Positions 8,431-18,949 of a stretch of DNA of 64,000 nucleotides are shown in pieces; within the stretch, counting starts at the first letter, position 1, and each line of letters begins with the position of its first letter. The notes under the pieces were generated by a model. It was not told where the DNA came from and made no database searches. It worked only from the letters and a program-made list of their open reading frames with translations. Both the position numbers and the translations under genes were made by a program. Source of the DNA: Pseudomonadota bacterium (GTDB lineage: Bacteria > Pseudomonadota > Gammaproteobacteria > Burkholderiales > Burkholderiaceae_C). The DNA lies in contig JAIUPQ010000005.1 in the NCBI GenBank assembly GCA_020161145.1, forward strand, positions 1-64,000, given 5' to 3'.

Positions 8431-9303
8431 ATGCTTGCCTACCGCCACGCCTTCCATGCCGGCAACCACGCCGACGTGCTCAAACACCTGGTGCTCATTC
8501 AGGTGCTGCGCTATCTGGCGGCCAAGGGCAAGCCGCTGCGCTATGTGGATACGCACGCCGGCGCGGGCGGCTACAAGCTCAAGGGCGGGCAGGCCCAGCA
8601 GACGGTCGAGTACCGCAGCGGCATCGGCGCGCTGTGGAGCCGTGCCGACCTGCCCGCGGCGCTGGCCGACTATGTGGCCCTGGTGCAGACCTTCAACCGT
8701 CCCGAGGGCGAGGCCGCCGTGACCGGCCAGACGCCGCCGCTGGCGCTCTACCCGGGCTCGCCATCGGTGGCCCGCATGCTGCTGCCGGCGGGTACGCCCA
8801 TGCGCCTCTTCGAGACCCACCCGGCCGACGTGCGCACGCTGCAAGCCCACTTCGGCGGTGACCGCGCCGTGCAGGTGCTGCCCACGGACGGCTATGCCGG
8901 CCTGCTCGCCAACTGGCCGCCCACACCGCGGCGCGCGGTGGTGCTGATGGATCCCTCGTATGAGCTGCCGCGCGACTATGGCGCCGTGGTGGCCACGCTG
9001 CGCGAGGCCGTGGCCCGTTTCGCGCAAGGTGTCTACATCGTCTGGTATCCGCAGGTGGCCAAGGTGGAGGCGCGTGAGCTGGCGCGCCGCCTCACCGCGC
9101 TGGCACCGGCCGGCTGGCTGCACGCGCGGTTGTCGGTGGCGCCGCCGCAGGAAGGCGGGTTTGGTCTGCTGGGCAGCGGTGTCTTCGTGCTCAACCCGCC
9201 CTACACGCTGCATGCCACGCTGGCCGAATGCCTGCCTTACCTGAAGGCGCAGCTGGGCCAGCATGCGGGCGCCGACTTCCTGCTTGAGCACAAGGCCGAC
9301 TGA
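8431..9303 (+). CDS. rlmJ: 23S rRNA (adenine(2030)-N(6))-methyltransferase RlmJ
   Basis: A 290-residue SAM-dependent methyltransferase, slightly longer than E. coli RlmJ (280), which methylates A2030 of 23S rRNA. The start at 8431 gives MLAYRHAFHAGNHADVLKH, the conserved N-terminal helical signature; the upstream frame is open but not conserved. The SAM-binding motif I region is YVDTHAGAGGYKL (about 48-60). The catalytic motif IV reads DPSYELP (about 173), where the family norm is DPPYE, so one Pro is replaced by Ser. The M61 protease gene starts 2 bases after its stop, suggesting co-transcription. Confidence 0.93.
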   Translation: MLAYRHAFHAGNHADVLKHLVLIQVLRYLAAKGKPLRYVDTHAGAGGYKLKGGQAQQTVEYRSGIGALWSRADLPAALADYVALVQTFNRPEGEAAVTGQTPPLALYPGSPSVARMLLPAGTPMRLFETHPADVRTLQAHFGGDRAVQVLPTDGYAGLLANWPPTPRRAVVLMDPSYELPRDYGAVVATLREAVARFAQGVYIVWYPQVAKVEARELARRLTALAPAGWLHARLSVAPPQEGGFGLLGSGVFVLNPPYTLHATLAECLPYLKAQLGQHAGADFLLEHKAD

Positions 9304-9305
9304 GC

Positions 9306-11186
9306 ATGCGCTGGCTCGCCGCCTGCCTTGTCGCCGCGTGCGCGTGGACGGCGCAGGCCCAGCCCATGACGCTGGCGGTGGACGCCACCGACCTGGCGCG
9401 CCGCATCCTGCGCGTGGAGCAGACCGTGGCGGTCGCGCCGGGCCCGCTGACGCTGCGCTACGCCCGCTACCTGCCCGGCGGCCACGGGCCTTATGGGCGG
9501 GTGGAGCAACTGGCCGGCCTGGTCATCACCACCGAGGCCGGCCAGCGCCTGCCGTGGCAGCGCCAGGCGGCCGATCCCTACGCCTTCACCCTCACCGTGC
9601 CCGACGGCGTGCAGCGCCTGACGCTGCGCTTTGCCCACCTCTCGCCGCTGAACGACGCCGTCGACCGCGTCGCCGTCACCCCCACGCTGCTGGGTGTGCA
9701 ATGGGAGCAGGTGCTGCTGTACCCGGCGGACCCACCGGCGGCCGCGCAGCGTGTGCGCGCCCGGCTCACGCTGCCGCCCGGCTGGCAGGCCGCCACAGCG
9801 CTGCGGCCCGATGGTGAGGGTTTTGCCGAGGTGGCACTGGACACGCTGATCGACTCACCCGTGTTCGCTGGCCCGTTCATCCACCGCGAGCCGCTGGATG
9901 CGCCCGGCACATCCCATGCGGTGACACTGAACGTGCTGGCCGACACGCCAGCCACATTGCGCGCCACGCCCGCGCAATGGGCCGCGCACCGCGCCCTGGT
10001 GCGCCAGGCCGATGCCCTCTTCGGCGGCCAGCGGCCCTGGCGCCAGTACGACTTCCTGCTGGCGCTCTCGGACACCTTTGGCGGCATGGGCCTGGAACAC
10101 CACGAGTCCAGCGAAAACGCCTTGCGTGCCGACTACTTCAGCGACTGGCCCGCCGCCATCCGGGGCCGCGAACTGCTGGCCCACGAGTACGTCCATGCCT
10201 GGAACGGCAAGGCCCATCGCCCGGCCGATCTGGTCACGCCCGACTACCACGCGCCCATGGGCACCTCGCTGCTGTGGGTGTACGAAGGGCTGACCGAGTA
10301 CTGGGGCCATGTGCTGGCCGCGCGCGCTGGCCTGTCCACCCCCGAGCAGGCACGCGACCGCCTGGCCCAGCGCGTCGCCTACTACGCCGCCGCCCCGGGG
10401 CACCAGTGGCGCAACCTACAGGACACCACGCTGGACCCCGCCATCGGCCCCGGCCACCCCCATGCCTGGCCCGAGTGGCAGCGCGATGCCGACTACTACG
10501 TTGAAGGGCAGCTGCTGTGGCTGGAGGCCGACGCCACCGTGCGCGCGGCCAGTGGCGGCCGGCGGTCGCTGGACGACTTTGCCCGCACCTTCTTTGGCCG
10601 CCCGCCGCTGTGGCGTGCCGACGGCAGCCCCGGCCCGCGGCCCTACACCTTCGACGACATCGTGGCCGCCCTCCACGCCGTGCAACCGCTGGACTGGACC
10701 CACTGGCTGCGCAGCCGGCTGGATCGCGTGGGCGGCCCCGCCGCGCCCGATGCGCTGGCGCGCGCCGGCTGGCGCCTGGCCTGGGCCGACGAAGAAAGCG
10801 CCTTCCAGGCGGCCGAGCGCGGCGGCAGCGGTGAGTCGGGCACCGAGCGGCTGGCCGATTTCACCTACTCGCTGGGCTTCGCGCTGGTGCCCAGCAGTGG
10901 CAAGCTCGAACAAGTGCTGTGGGACGGCCCCGCGTTTGCCGCCGGCCTCGCGCCGGGCGCCACGCTGCTGGCCGTCAACGGCGTGGCCGCCACGCCGGTG
11001 CGGCTGAACGACGCGCTGCGCGCCAACCGCAGCGGCGCCGCGCCGCTGGTCTTGCTGGTGCGCGAGGGCGAGCGCTTTCGCAGCGTCACGCTGGACGTGC
11101 GCAGTGGCCCGCGCCACCCCCGGTTGGAGCGCCTGTCCGGCAGCACCGATTGGTTGGGTGCCATCCTGCGGGCAAGGCCCGACTGA
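9306..11186 (+). CDS. M61 family metallopeptidase with PDZ domain (glycyl aminopeptidase-like)
   Basis: A 626-residue exported protein. The signal peptide (about 1-18, ending AQAQ) is followed by an N-terminal beta domain and a gluzincin catalytic domain with the zinc motif HEYVH (about 293) in ELLAHEYVHAWNGKAHRP, and the third ligand in EGLTEYWG (about 327-334). A PDZ domain closes the protein (about 530-600: GPAFAAGLAPGATLLAVNG). This is the architecture of the M61 glycyl aminopeptidase family of proteobacteria. It probably acts in the periplasm. Its ATG follows the rlmJ stop by 2 bases. Confidence 0.92.
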   Translation: MRWLAACLVAACAWTAQAQPMTLAVDATDLARRILRVEQTVAVAPGPLTLRYARYLPGGHGPYGRVEQLAGLVITTEAGQRLPWQRQAADPYAFTLTVPDGVQRLTLRFAHLSPLNDAVDRVAVTPTLLGVQWEQVLLYPADPPAAAQRVRARLTLPPGWQAATALRPDGEGFAEVALDTLIDSPVFAGPFIHREPLDAPGTSHAVTLNVLADTPATLRATPAQWAAHRALVRQADALFGGQRPWRQYDFLLALSDTFGGMGLEHHESSENALRADYFSDWPAAIRGRELLAHEYVHAWNGKAHRPADLVTPDYHAPMGTSLLWVYEGLTEYWGHVLAARAGLSTPEQARDRLAQRVAYYAAAPGHQWRNLQDTTLDPAIGPGHPHAWPEWQRDADYYVEGQLLWLEADATVRAASGGRRSLDDFARTFFGRPPLWRADGSPGPRPYTFDDIVAALHAVQPLDWTHWLRSRLDRVGGPAAPDALARAGWRLAWADEESAFQAAERGGSGESGTERLADFTYSLGFALVPSSGKLEQVLWDGPAFAAGLAPGATLLAVNGVAATPVRLNDALRANRSGAAPLVLLVREGERFRSVTLDVRSGPRHPRLERLSGSTDWLGAILRARPD

Positions 11187-11269
11187 CGCCGCGCGGCGAC
11201 TGGGGTACAAACAGAGGTTGTGCGCCAGAGCCGGTCAACGGTGATCCTGCCTGGGGCGAAGGGGGTTCG

Positions 11270-11941
11270 ATGCGCATCCTGATAGCCGAAGATGACCAGG
11301 TCCTGGCCGATGGCCTGTTGCGCAGCTTGCGCGGCTCGGGCTATGCGGTAGACCGGGTCGAGACGGGCAGCGAGGCCGATGCGGCACTGGCCGCGCACGA
11401 GTTCGATCTGGTCATCCTCGATCTGGGCCTGCCCAAAATGCATGGGCTGGACGTGTTGCGGCGGCTGCGTGGCCGGGGCGCGGCGGTGCCCGTGCTCATC
11501 CTGACGGCGGCCGACTCGGTCGAGCAGCGCGTCAAAGGCCTGGATCTGGGCGCCGACGACTACATGGCCAAGCCGTTTTCGCTGCAAGAGCTGGAGGCGC
11601 GCGTGCGGGCGCTGACGCGGCGGGGCCTGGGCTCGGCCAGCAGCCTCATCAAGCACGGGCCGCTGTCGTTCGATGCGGCCGGGCGCGTGGCCTACATGAA
11701 CGACCAGATGATCGATCTGTCGGCGCGCGAGATCGGCCTGCTGGAGGTGCTGCTGCAACGCGCCGGCCGCCTGGTCAGCAAAGACCAGCTGGTGGCGCGG
11801 CTGTGCGAATGGGGTGACGAGGTCAGCAACAACGCCATCGAGGTCTACGTGCACCGGCTGCGCAAGAAGATCGAGCATGGGCCGGTGCGCATCGCCACGG
11901 TGCGTGGCCTGGGCTATTGCCTGGAGAAAATCCCCTCGTGA
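11270..11941 (+). CDS. DNA-binding response regulator, OmpR/PhoB family (TctD/QseB-like)
   Basis: A 223-residue two-component regulator. The receiver domain has acidic residues EDD near 9-11, the phosphoacceptor Asp in VILDLGLPKMHG (about 51) and the conserved Lys in MAKPFS (about 101). A C-terminal winged-helix domain (about 128-220) ends in the wing VRGLGYCLE. The stop overlaps the GTG start of the sensor kinase in GTGA, so the two are translationally coupled. Similarity is to TctD/QseB-type regulators. No tricarboxylate transporter lies nearby, so the signal and targets are unknown. Confidence 0.9.
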   Translation: MRILIAEDDQVLADGLLRSLRGSGYAVDRVETGSEADAALAAHEFDLVILDLGLPKMHGLDVLRRLRGRGAAVPVLILTAADSVEQRVKGLDLGADDYMAKPFSLQELEARVRALTRRGLGSASSLIKHGPLSFDAAGRVAYMNDQMIDLSAREIGLLEVLLQRAGRLVSKDQLVARLCEWGDEVSNNAIEVYVHRLRKKIEHGPVRIATVRGLGYCLEKIPS

Positions 11942-13353
11942 GACGCCGCCGCGAGCCGCGCTCGCTGTTCGGCGAAATCCTCGACTGGATGCTGGTGCCG
12001 CTGCTGCTGCTGTGGCCCATGAGTGCGGCGCTGACCTGGCTGGTGGCGCAAGACATCGCGGCCAAACCGTATGACCGCGATCTGACGCGGCTGACCCAGC
12101 TGATCGCCCGCCAGCTCGCCACCGGCGCCGATGGCAGCCTGCGGCTGGCCGAATCCACCGCCAGCCTGTTGCGCGCGGACGAAGCCGGCACCGTCTGGGT
12201 CCAGGTGCTGGACGCCCAGGGCCAGTTGCTCAGCGGTGACCGCGAGGTGCCGTCGCCGCCGGCCGCTGCCCGCGCCGGCGAGGTGGTGCTGCGGGACGCC
12301 ACCATCCACAACCAGCCGGTGCGGGTGGCGGCCCTGCGGCCCCTGGCCGCCGAGGCCGGCGTGGCCTGGGTGCAGGTGGCGCAAAGCCGCGACAAGCGCG
12401 ACCGCCTGACCACCGAAATCATCAAAGGCGTGCTGCTGCCGCAGTACGTCATCCTGCCGCTGGCCGTGCTGCTGGTGTGGCTGGCGCTGGCGCGCGGCAT
12501 CGCGCCGCTGACCCAGTTGCAGGCGCGCATCGCCGCGCGCGACAGCCACGACCTCTCCCCCATCGACGTGCGCGGCACGCCCGAGGAGGTGGTGCCGCTG
12601 GTCGAGGCCATCAACGGCCTGCTGGCGCGGCTGGACCAGTCGCTGGCCGCGCAAAAGCACTTCCTGGCCGACGCCGCCCATCAGCTCAAGACGCCGCTGG
12701 CCGGCCTGCGCACCCAGGCCGAGCTGGCCGAGCGCGACATTGACGCCGGCAACCACCTCGACAGCGTGCGCCATGGCCTGCGCCAGATCGCCCATTCCAG
12801 CCAGCGCGCCGCCCACATGGTCAACCAGTTGCTGGCCATGGCGCATGCCGAGAACGACGGCCAGTTGCCCGCGCAGCGCCAGGCCATCGACCTGGCCGAA
12901 CTGGCCCGCGACGTGGTCAAAGGCGCCGTGCAGCAGGCGCTGGACAAGCGCATCGACCTGGGCTACGAAGGCCCGGCCGAGGGTGAGGCACCGCTGCCGC
13001 CGCTGGAGTGCCAGCCCGTGCTGTTGCGCGAGCTGGTGCGCAACCTGGTGGACAACGCACTGCGCTACACGCCACAAGAAGGCCGCGTCACTGTGCGCGT
13101 CACGCCTGACCCCTTTGGCCAGGTGTTGGTGCTGCAGGTGGAAGACGACGGCCCGGGCATTGCGCCGGCCGAGCGTGAGAAGGTGTTTGCGCCCTTCTAC
13201 CGCGCGCTGGGCACGGCCGTGGACGGCTCGGGCCTGGGGCTGGCCATCGTGCGCGAGATCGCCGACGGCCATGGCGCCACGGTGACGCTGGCAGCCACGC
13301 GCAGCGACCCGCTGCGGCCGGGGCTGGCGGTCACCGTCAGGCTGCCGCTGTGA
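11938..13353 (+). CDS. Sensor histidine kinase, TctE/QseC-like
   Basis: A 471-residue membrane histidine kinase paired with the preceding regulator. The GTG at 11938 overlaps the regulator stop; an in-frame TTG at 11917 is the alternative. Two membrane helices (about 13-33 and 160-185) enclose a periplasmic domain of about 120 residues of the TctE sensor type. The phosphoacceptor His is in FLADAAHQLKTPLAGL (about 249). The ATPase boxes follow: N box LVRNLVDNALRYTP (about 366), G1 EDDGPGIA (about 402) and G2 GSGLGLAI (about 430). The ligand is not evident. Confidence 0.92.
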   Translation: MRRRREPRSLFGEILDWMLVPLLLLWPMSAALTWLVAQDIAAKPYDRDLTRLTQLIARQLATGADGSLRLAESTASLLRADEAGTVWVQVLDAQGQLLSGDREVPSPPAAARAGEVVLRDATIHNQPVRVAALRPLAAEAGVAWVQVAQSRDKRDRLTTEIIKGVLLPQYVILPLAVLLVWLALARGIAPLTQLQARIAARDSHDLSPIDVRGTPEEVVPLVEAINGLLARLDQSLAAQKHFLADAAHQLKTPLAGLRTQAELAERDIDAGNHLDSVRHGLRQIAHSSQRAAHMVNQLLAMAHAENDGQLPAQRQAIDLAELARDVVKGAVQQALDKRIDLGYEGPAEGEAPLPPLECQPVLLRELVRNLVDNALRYTPQEGRVTVRVTPDPFGQVLVLQVEDDGPGIAPAEREKVFAPFYRALGTAVDGSGLGLAIVREIADGHGATVTLAATRSDPLRPGLAVTVRLPL

Positions 13354-13372
13354 CACAGCCAAGGAGAAGCAG

Positions 13373-13594
13373 GTGTTCTACGCTGCATCGTTCTCAACTA
13401 CGCGCTGCTGGCGGGAGGCCTGGCCTCGCTGGTCATGCTGCGCGCGGATGCTCTACGGAATGTTGTTCTGGCGTCGCAGCCTGCCTTTGGATCGCCGCAC
13501 GGTCATGACGTTGGGCCTGGGGTTGCTGAGCAATGTGGCCATCGACCGTGCGGCGCTGGCCTTGGGGTTTCTGGACGACGCTTCGTTCTGCTGA
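13373..13594 (+). pseudogene. Small membrane-protein ORF, probably frameshifted
   Basis: A GTG start at 13373 has a good AAGGAG six bases upstream. The resulting 73-residue frame is odd at its start (many Cys, Trp and Arg), then reads MLYGMLFWRRSLPLDRRTVM and a hydrophobic stretch LGLGLLSNVAIDRAALALGF. The missing first helix is readable in another frame over the same DNA (IVLNYALLAGGLASLVML, about 13390-13445). A single indel near 13440 would join them into a two-helix membrane protein. It follows the sensor kinase by 19 bases. I do not recognise a family. A sequencing error or chance are alternatives. Confidence 0.35.
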
Positions 13595-13610
13595 CCAGCT
13601 ACCGGGCGCG

Positions 13611-14657
13611 TCAGCTGCCGGACGCGCCGGCGTCGGTCAAGGCCTGCGCCGTTGCGGCCAGCGTGTGGGCGCTGAGGTCGGGCAAGGCCACGGACATGCG
13701 CGGTGCCGTGGCCTGCGAGCGCGCATACAGCGGGTCGTAGTGCAGCGCCAGCAGCTCTTCGACCAACCAGTCCAGCTCGCCTGCCATGGCCCAGCCGCGC
13801 CAGCGCGACAGGTTCTCCCGGCTCTGCACGCGGTGCAGGCTCTCCAGTGCGGCCAGCAGCGGTGCCGGGTCCTGGCCGAAGTGGGCGTAGTCCTCACGCA
13901 AAAAGCCGATGCGGGCCACGCGCGGCACGTCCAGCGCAATGCCGGGGCTGGCGCGCAGCCGCTCCCAGAACGGCGTGGGCAGGGTGATGCGGCCAATGCG
14001 CCGGCTCTCGGCCTCCACCCACAGCGGTGCGCCGGGCGGGTGGCGCATCAGCACCTGCGCCAACTGGGTCTCGAACGCCGTTTGTGCCGGCTGCGGCGCA
14101 CCGGGCACGCCGCCCAGCACCGAGCCCTTGTGGCGAGCCAGGCCCTCCAGATCGAGCACCTGGGCGCCGGCGGCGACCAGGGCGTGCAGCAGCCGGGTCT
14201 TGCCGCTGCCGGTGGGGCCGGCGATGACGCGCAGGTCGAGCTGGGGCGACAGGGTCTCGATGCGCTCCATCACATGGCGCCGCCAGGTCTTGTAGCCGCC
14301 TTCGAGCTGCAAGGCCTGCCAGCCCACCAGGCGCATCCAGGTCACCATGGCACCTGAGCGCATGCCGCCGCGCCAGCAATAGACCAGCGGCCGCCAGTTG
14401 GCGGGCTTGTCGGCCCAGCGGCGCTCGGCGTGGCGGGCCAGGTTGGCGGCCATCAGCGCACCGCCCACGCGGCGCGCCTCGAATGCCCCCACCTGCTTGT
14501 AGAGCGTGCCCACGCGCTCGCGCTCGCCGTCGTAGAGGGCGGGCGCGTTGTGGGCGCCGGGGATGTGATCAAGGGCGTGCTCGGCGGGCGAGCGGGCATC
14601 GATCACCGCGTCCGCCTCGGCCAGTGCGGCGATGCCCACAGGGCGTGGCGCACTCAT
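13611..14657 (-). CDS. mnmH: tRNA 2-selenouridine synthase (MnmH/SelU)
   Basis: A 348-residue protein with the two-domain MnmH layout. The N-terminal rhodanese domain has the catalytic Cys in VYCWRGGMRSG (about 94), and a P-loop domain begins GPTGSGKT (about 146-153). The family converts 2-thiouridine at the wobble position of Lys, Glu and Gln tRNAs to 2-selenouridine through an S-geranyl intermediate, using selenophosphate. No selD is in the window, so the selenium donor must come from elsewhere if it is used. Start at 14657 gives MSAPRPVGIAAL. Confidence 0.92.
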   Translation of the reverse strand: MSAPRPVGIAALAEADAVIDARSPAEHALDHIPGAHNAPALYDGERERVGTLYKQVGAFEARRVGGALMAANLARHAERRWADKPANWRPLVYCWRGGMRSGAMVTWMRLVGWQALQLEGGYKTWRRHVMERIETLSPQLDLRVIAGPTGSGKTRLLHALVAAGAQVLDLEGLARHKGSVLGGVPGAPQPAQTAFETQLAQVLMRHPPGAPLWVEAESRRIGRITLPTPFWERLRASPGIALDVPRVARIGFLREDYAHFGQDPAPLLAALESLHRVQSRENLSRWRGWAMAGELDWLVEELLALHYDPLYARSQATAPRMSVALPDLSAHTLAATAQALTDAGASGS

Positions 14658-14774
14658 GGCAGGCTCCGTGGAGGAGTAGACATATTCTTATACTGGATTT
14701 GCATAGACAGGTCAGGCCACCCTAAGGGGCGACCTATACACTCATTTTCAACGGGTTCCCCATGCCCCCAAATC

Positions 14775-14806
14775 AACGGCCCTGTCCGCCCTGGAGGGCC
14801 GTTTTG
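14775..14806 (+). terminator. Terminator-like hairpin in the leader of pckG
   Basis: AACGGCCCT (14775-14783) and AGGGCCGTT (14795-14803) form a perfect 9-bp stem with an 11-base loop, followed by TTTTG. It lies 48 bases upstream of the pckG start, on the same strand. It could be an attenuator or the end of a short leader RNA. The T run is short, so read-through is likely. Confidence 0.45.
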
Positions 14807-14853
14807 CATGCTGGCGCCCTCCGCATTTTTTTGAGTCCTTTGGAGTTTCCATC

Positions 14854-16722
<1,869 letters not shown>

Positions 16723-16739
16723 GCCACCTCACGCCATGA

Positions 16740-16770
16740 ACAAAGCCGCCCTAGGGCGGCTTTGTTTTTG
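16740..16770 (+). terminator. Rho-independent terminator of pckG
   Basis: CAAAGCCGCCC (16741-16751) pairs with GGGCGGCTTTG (16754-16764), followed by TTTTTG. The hairpin lies 18 bases after the pckG stop codon. Confidence 0.9.
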
Positions 16771-16838
16771 AGGAAGCGGGCGAAGCCTAGCGCGCATCCC
16801 TCACGCACTACCCCAACGCCAACCCAGCCGTCGGCGTG

Positions 16839-16910
16839 GATCCGGCTTCGCCGGTCCACTGCTGAAGCCCCCTCGGGGGGCAGCGACCGGGAGGGAGCGT
16901 GGGGGCCTAA
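16839..16910. repeat. Intergenic palindromic repeat, copy 1, at the 3' end of the POT transporter gene
   Basis: The element runs GATCCGGCTTCGCCGGTCC, a short spacer, then CCCCCTCGGGGGG, CAGCGAC, GGGAGG, AGCGTGGGGGCCTAA. Copy 2 (37513-37583, next to cysD) has the same modules in the same order. The terminal CTA is the stop codon (TAG) of the minus-strand transporter gene, and cysD ends in the same way in copy 2. Confidence 0.8.
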
Positions 16911-18442
16911 TGAACCCCGTGCATCAACTTCTTCATCCACGGCGTCAGCAGGATCAGCAGCACGCCCGCGCCCGCCGGGATCAGCGTGAAGATCAGGAAG
17001 AAGGTGGACATCGAGTAGGTTTCGGAGATGCGGTCGATGTAGCTGCCGGTGAGGCCGGCCAGCTTGTTGGCAATGGCCGCATTCAGGAACCAGATGCCGA
17101 ACATCAGGCCCAGCAGCCGTGCCGGCGCCAGCTTGCTGATGTAGGACAGGCCCACCGGCGACAGGCACAGCTCGCCCATGGTGTGCAGCAGATAGGCCAG
17201 GATCAGGAACAGCATGCTGATCTGCGCCGTCTTGGCGCCGGGCGGAATGCCCGAGGCACCATAGGCCAGCGCCGCAAAGCCCAGGCCCATGGTGATCAGG
17301 CCGACGCCAAACTTGATGGGCCCGCTGGGGTTCCAGTGGCGCTCCCAGAGCTTGGAAAACAGCGGGGCCAGCACCACGATGAAGAACGAGTTGAGCACGC
17401 CAAACCAGCTGGCCGGCACCTCGGAGTTCTCCAGGCCAAATTCACGCCCCAGCATCCACAGCGACAGGCCCCAGATCAGCGCAAAAGCCACCGCCAGCAG
17501 CGCGTTGGACAGCAGATGTCGCCCCTGCATGCTGCGCACCAGCTGCACCAGCAGCCAGGTCAGGATGGCCGCCGGCACCAGCGTGATCAGCGAGTTGGCG
17601 ATCTTGAACATCAGGCCGCTGGTGCCCGTCAGGCTGCGGTCGGTGTAATCGGCCGCAAAAATGGTCATCGAGCCCCCCGCCTGCTCGAAGGCAAACCAGA
17701 AGAAGATGGTGAAGAACGACAACACCAGGATGGCAGTGATGCGGTCGCGCACCACGTGCGCCTCGGGTTCGTTCTCCAGCTGCTCCACCGCGCGCGCGGC
17801 GGCCTTGTCGGGGGCCGCGCCGATGGCACCGAAGATGCCCTGCGCCAGATAGAACTGCCCGGCGCCCAGAATCATGAACACCGCCGCCAGGCCAAAGCCC
17901 AGGTGCCACGACACCCGCTCGCCCAGGTAGCCGCACAGCGAGATGCCGAAGAAGGCCCCGGCATTGACCCCCATGTAGAACAGCGTGTAGCCGCCGTCGC
18001 GCTTGCCCTCGTTGTCCTTGTCGTAGAGCTGGCCCACGATGGCCGAGATGTTGGGCTTGAACAGGCCCGTGCCCGCCACCACCAGGGCCAGGCCCAGGTA
18101 GAACGCGGCCGGCGTGCCGAAGAACAGCGCAATGTGGCCGGCGGCGATGATGAAGCCGCCCAGCACCACCGAGCGGCGGGTGCCCAGGTAGCGGTCGGCG
18201 ATGTAGCCGCCCAGGATGGGCGTGATGTAGACGAACATCGTGTAGGTGCCGTACAGCGACGTGGCGTCGGCGCGGCTCCAGCCCCAGCCACCCTTGGCGG
18301 CCTCGGTGATCAGGAACAGCACCAGCAGGGCGCGCATGCCGTAGTACGAAAAGCGCTCCCACATCTCGGTGAAGAACAGCACGAAGAGCGCGTTGGGGTG
18401 GCCCAGCACCGTGGGCATTGCGTTGGGGGTGGTGGGTTTCAA
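16907..18442 (-). CDS. POT/PTR2 family proton-coupled peptide transporter
   Basis: An inner-membrane peptide:H+ symporter of 511 residues with about 12-14 helices. The POT proton-coupling motif ExxERFxYYG is present as FTEMWERFSYYGMRALLVLF near the start, and the PTR2 signature region reads GLFKPNISAIVGQLY. Start: GGAG with 8-base spacing supports the TTG at 18442; the first ATG is at 18418 (503 residues). The stop codon lies in the intergenic repeat that follows. The upstream frame stays open but is unlike a protein of this family. Confidence 0.9.
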   Translation of the reverse strand: MKPTTPNAMPTVLGHPNALFVLFFTEMWERFSYYGMRALLVLFLITEAAKGGWGWSRADATSLYGTYTMFVYITPILGGYIADRYLGTRRSVVLGGFIIAAGHIALFFGTPAAFYLGLALVVAGTGLFKPNISAIVGQLYDKDNEGKRDGGYTLFYMGVNAGAFFGISLCGYLGERVSWHLGFGLAAVFMILGAGQFYLAQGIFGAIGAAPDKAAARAVEQLENEPEAHVVRDRITAILVLSFFTIFFWFAFEQAGGSMTIFAADYTDRSLTGTSGLMFKIANSLITLVPAAILTWLLVQLVRSMQGRHLLSNALLAVAFALIWGLSLWMLGREFGLENSEVPASWFGVLNSFFIVVLAPLFSKLWERHWNPSGPIKFGVGLITMGLGFAALAYGASGIPPGAKTAQISMLFLILAYLLHTMGELCLSPVGLSYISKLAPARLLGLMFGIWFLNAAIANKLAGLTGSYIDRISETYSMSTFFLIFTLIPAGAGVLLILLTPWMKKLMHGVH

Positions 18443-18635
18443 ACGGTGGTCTCCACGGCGAATCGGGGGAAGGCACCCAGCCCGCCGGTCGGCAGGCGCA
18501 AGGGAGGCTGGGCGCGCGGCATTCTCGCTGCTGGGGGCTGCTTGTGCGCCTTTCGCCACACCAATCGCGGGAAACCCCCAGGGTCTGGCAGGTATTGGTC
18601 TTGCAATACCGGACGCCAGGCCCCACATTCCCCTC

Positions 18636-18926
18636 ATGAACCTGCTCTACAACTCCGACCACTATGTGGTGATGCAGATCGACTGGCCCGAAGGCGACGC
18701 GACGCAAGCGGAGCGTGGCGGCTACGAGATCGTGGACAAGTGGGCGCGCAAAGGCATCTTCATCGAAGGTGCGCTGGCCCAGCAGTTCCGCCAGGGCGTG
18801 GAGACGCTGGCCGCGCCGGGCGTCGATGAGGCCGGTCAGGTGCGCGGCGCGCCCGACGCCGACGTGATCGACGGCTATCTGGCTGGTTTCACCGAGATGG
18901 CCCAGCAAGTGGTGCGGATGCACTGA
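18636..18926 (+). CDS. DUF3567 domain-containing protein
   Basis: A 96-residue protein beginning MNLLYNSDHYVVMQID and containing RGGYEIVDKWARKGIFIEGA, which match the DUF3567 family found in Burkholderiales. No function is established. It is a stand-alone gene divergent from the peptide transporter and is followed by a cluster of hairpins. The start at 18636 is fixed by the family N-terminus; the frame is open upstream without similarity. Confidence 0.85.
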   Translation: MNLLYNSDHYVVMQIDWPEGDATQAERGGYEIVDKWARKGIFIEGALAQQFRQGVETLAAPGVDEAGQVRGAPDADVIDGYLAGFTEMAQQVVRMH

Positions 18927-18949
18927 AAGTCCATCCCACCCCCTACGCG

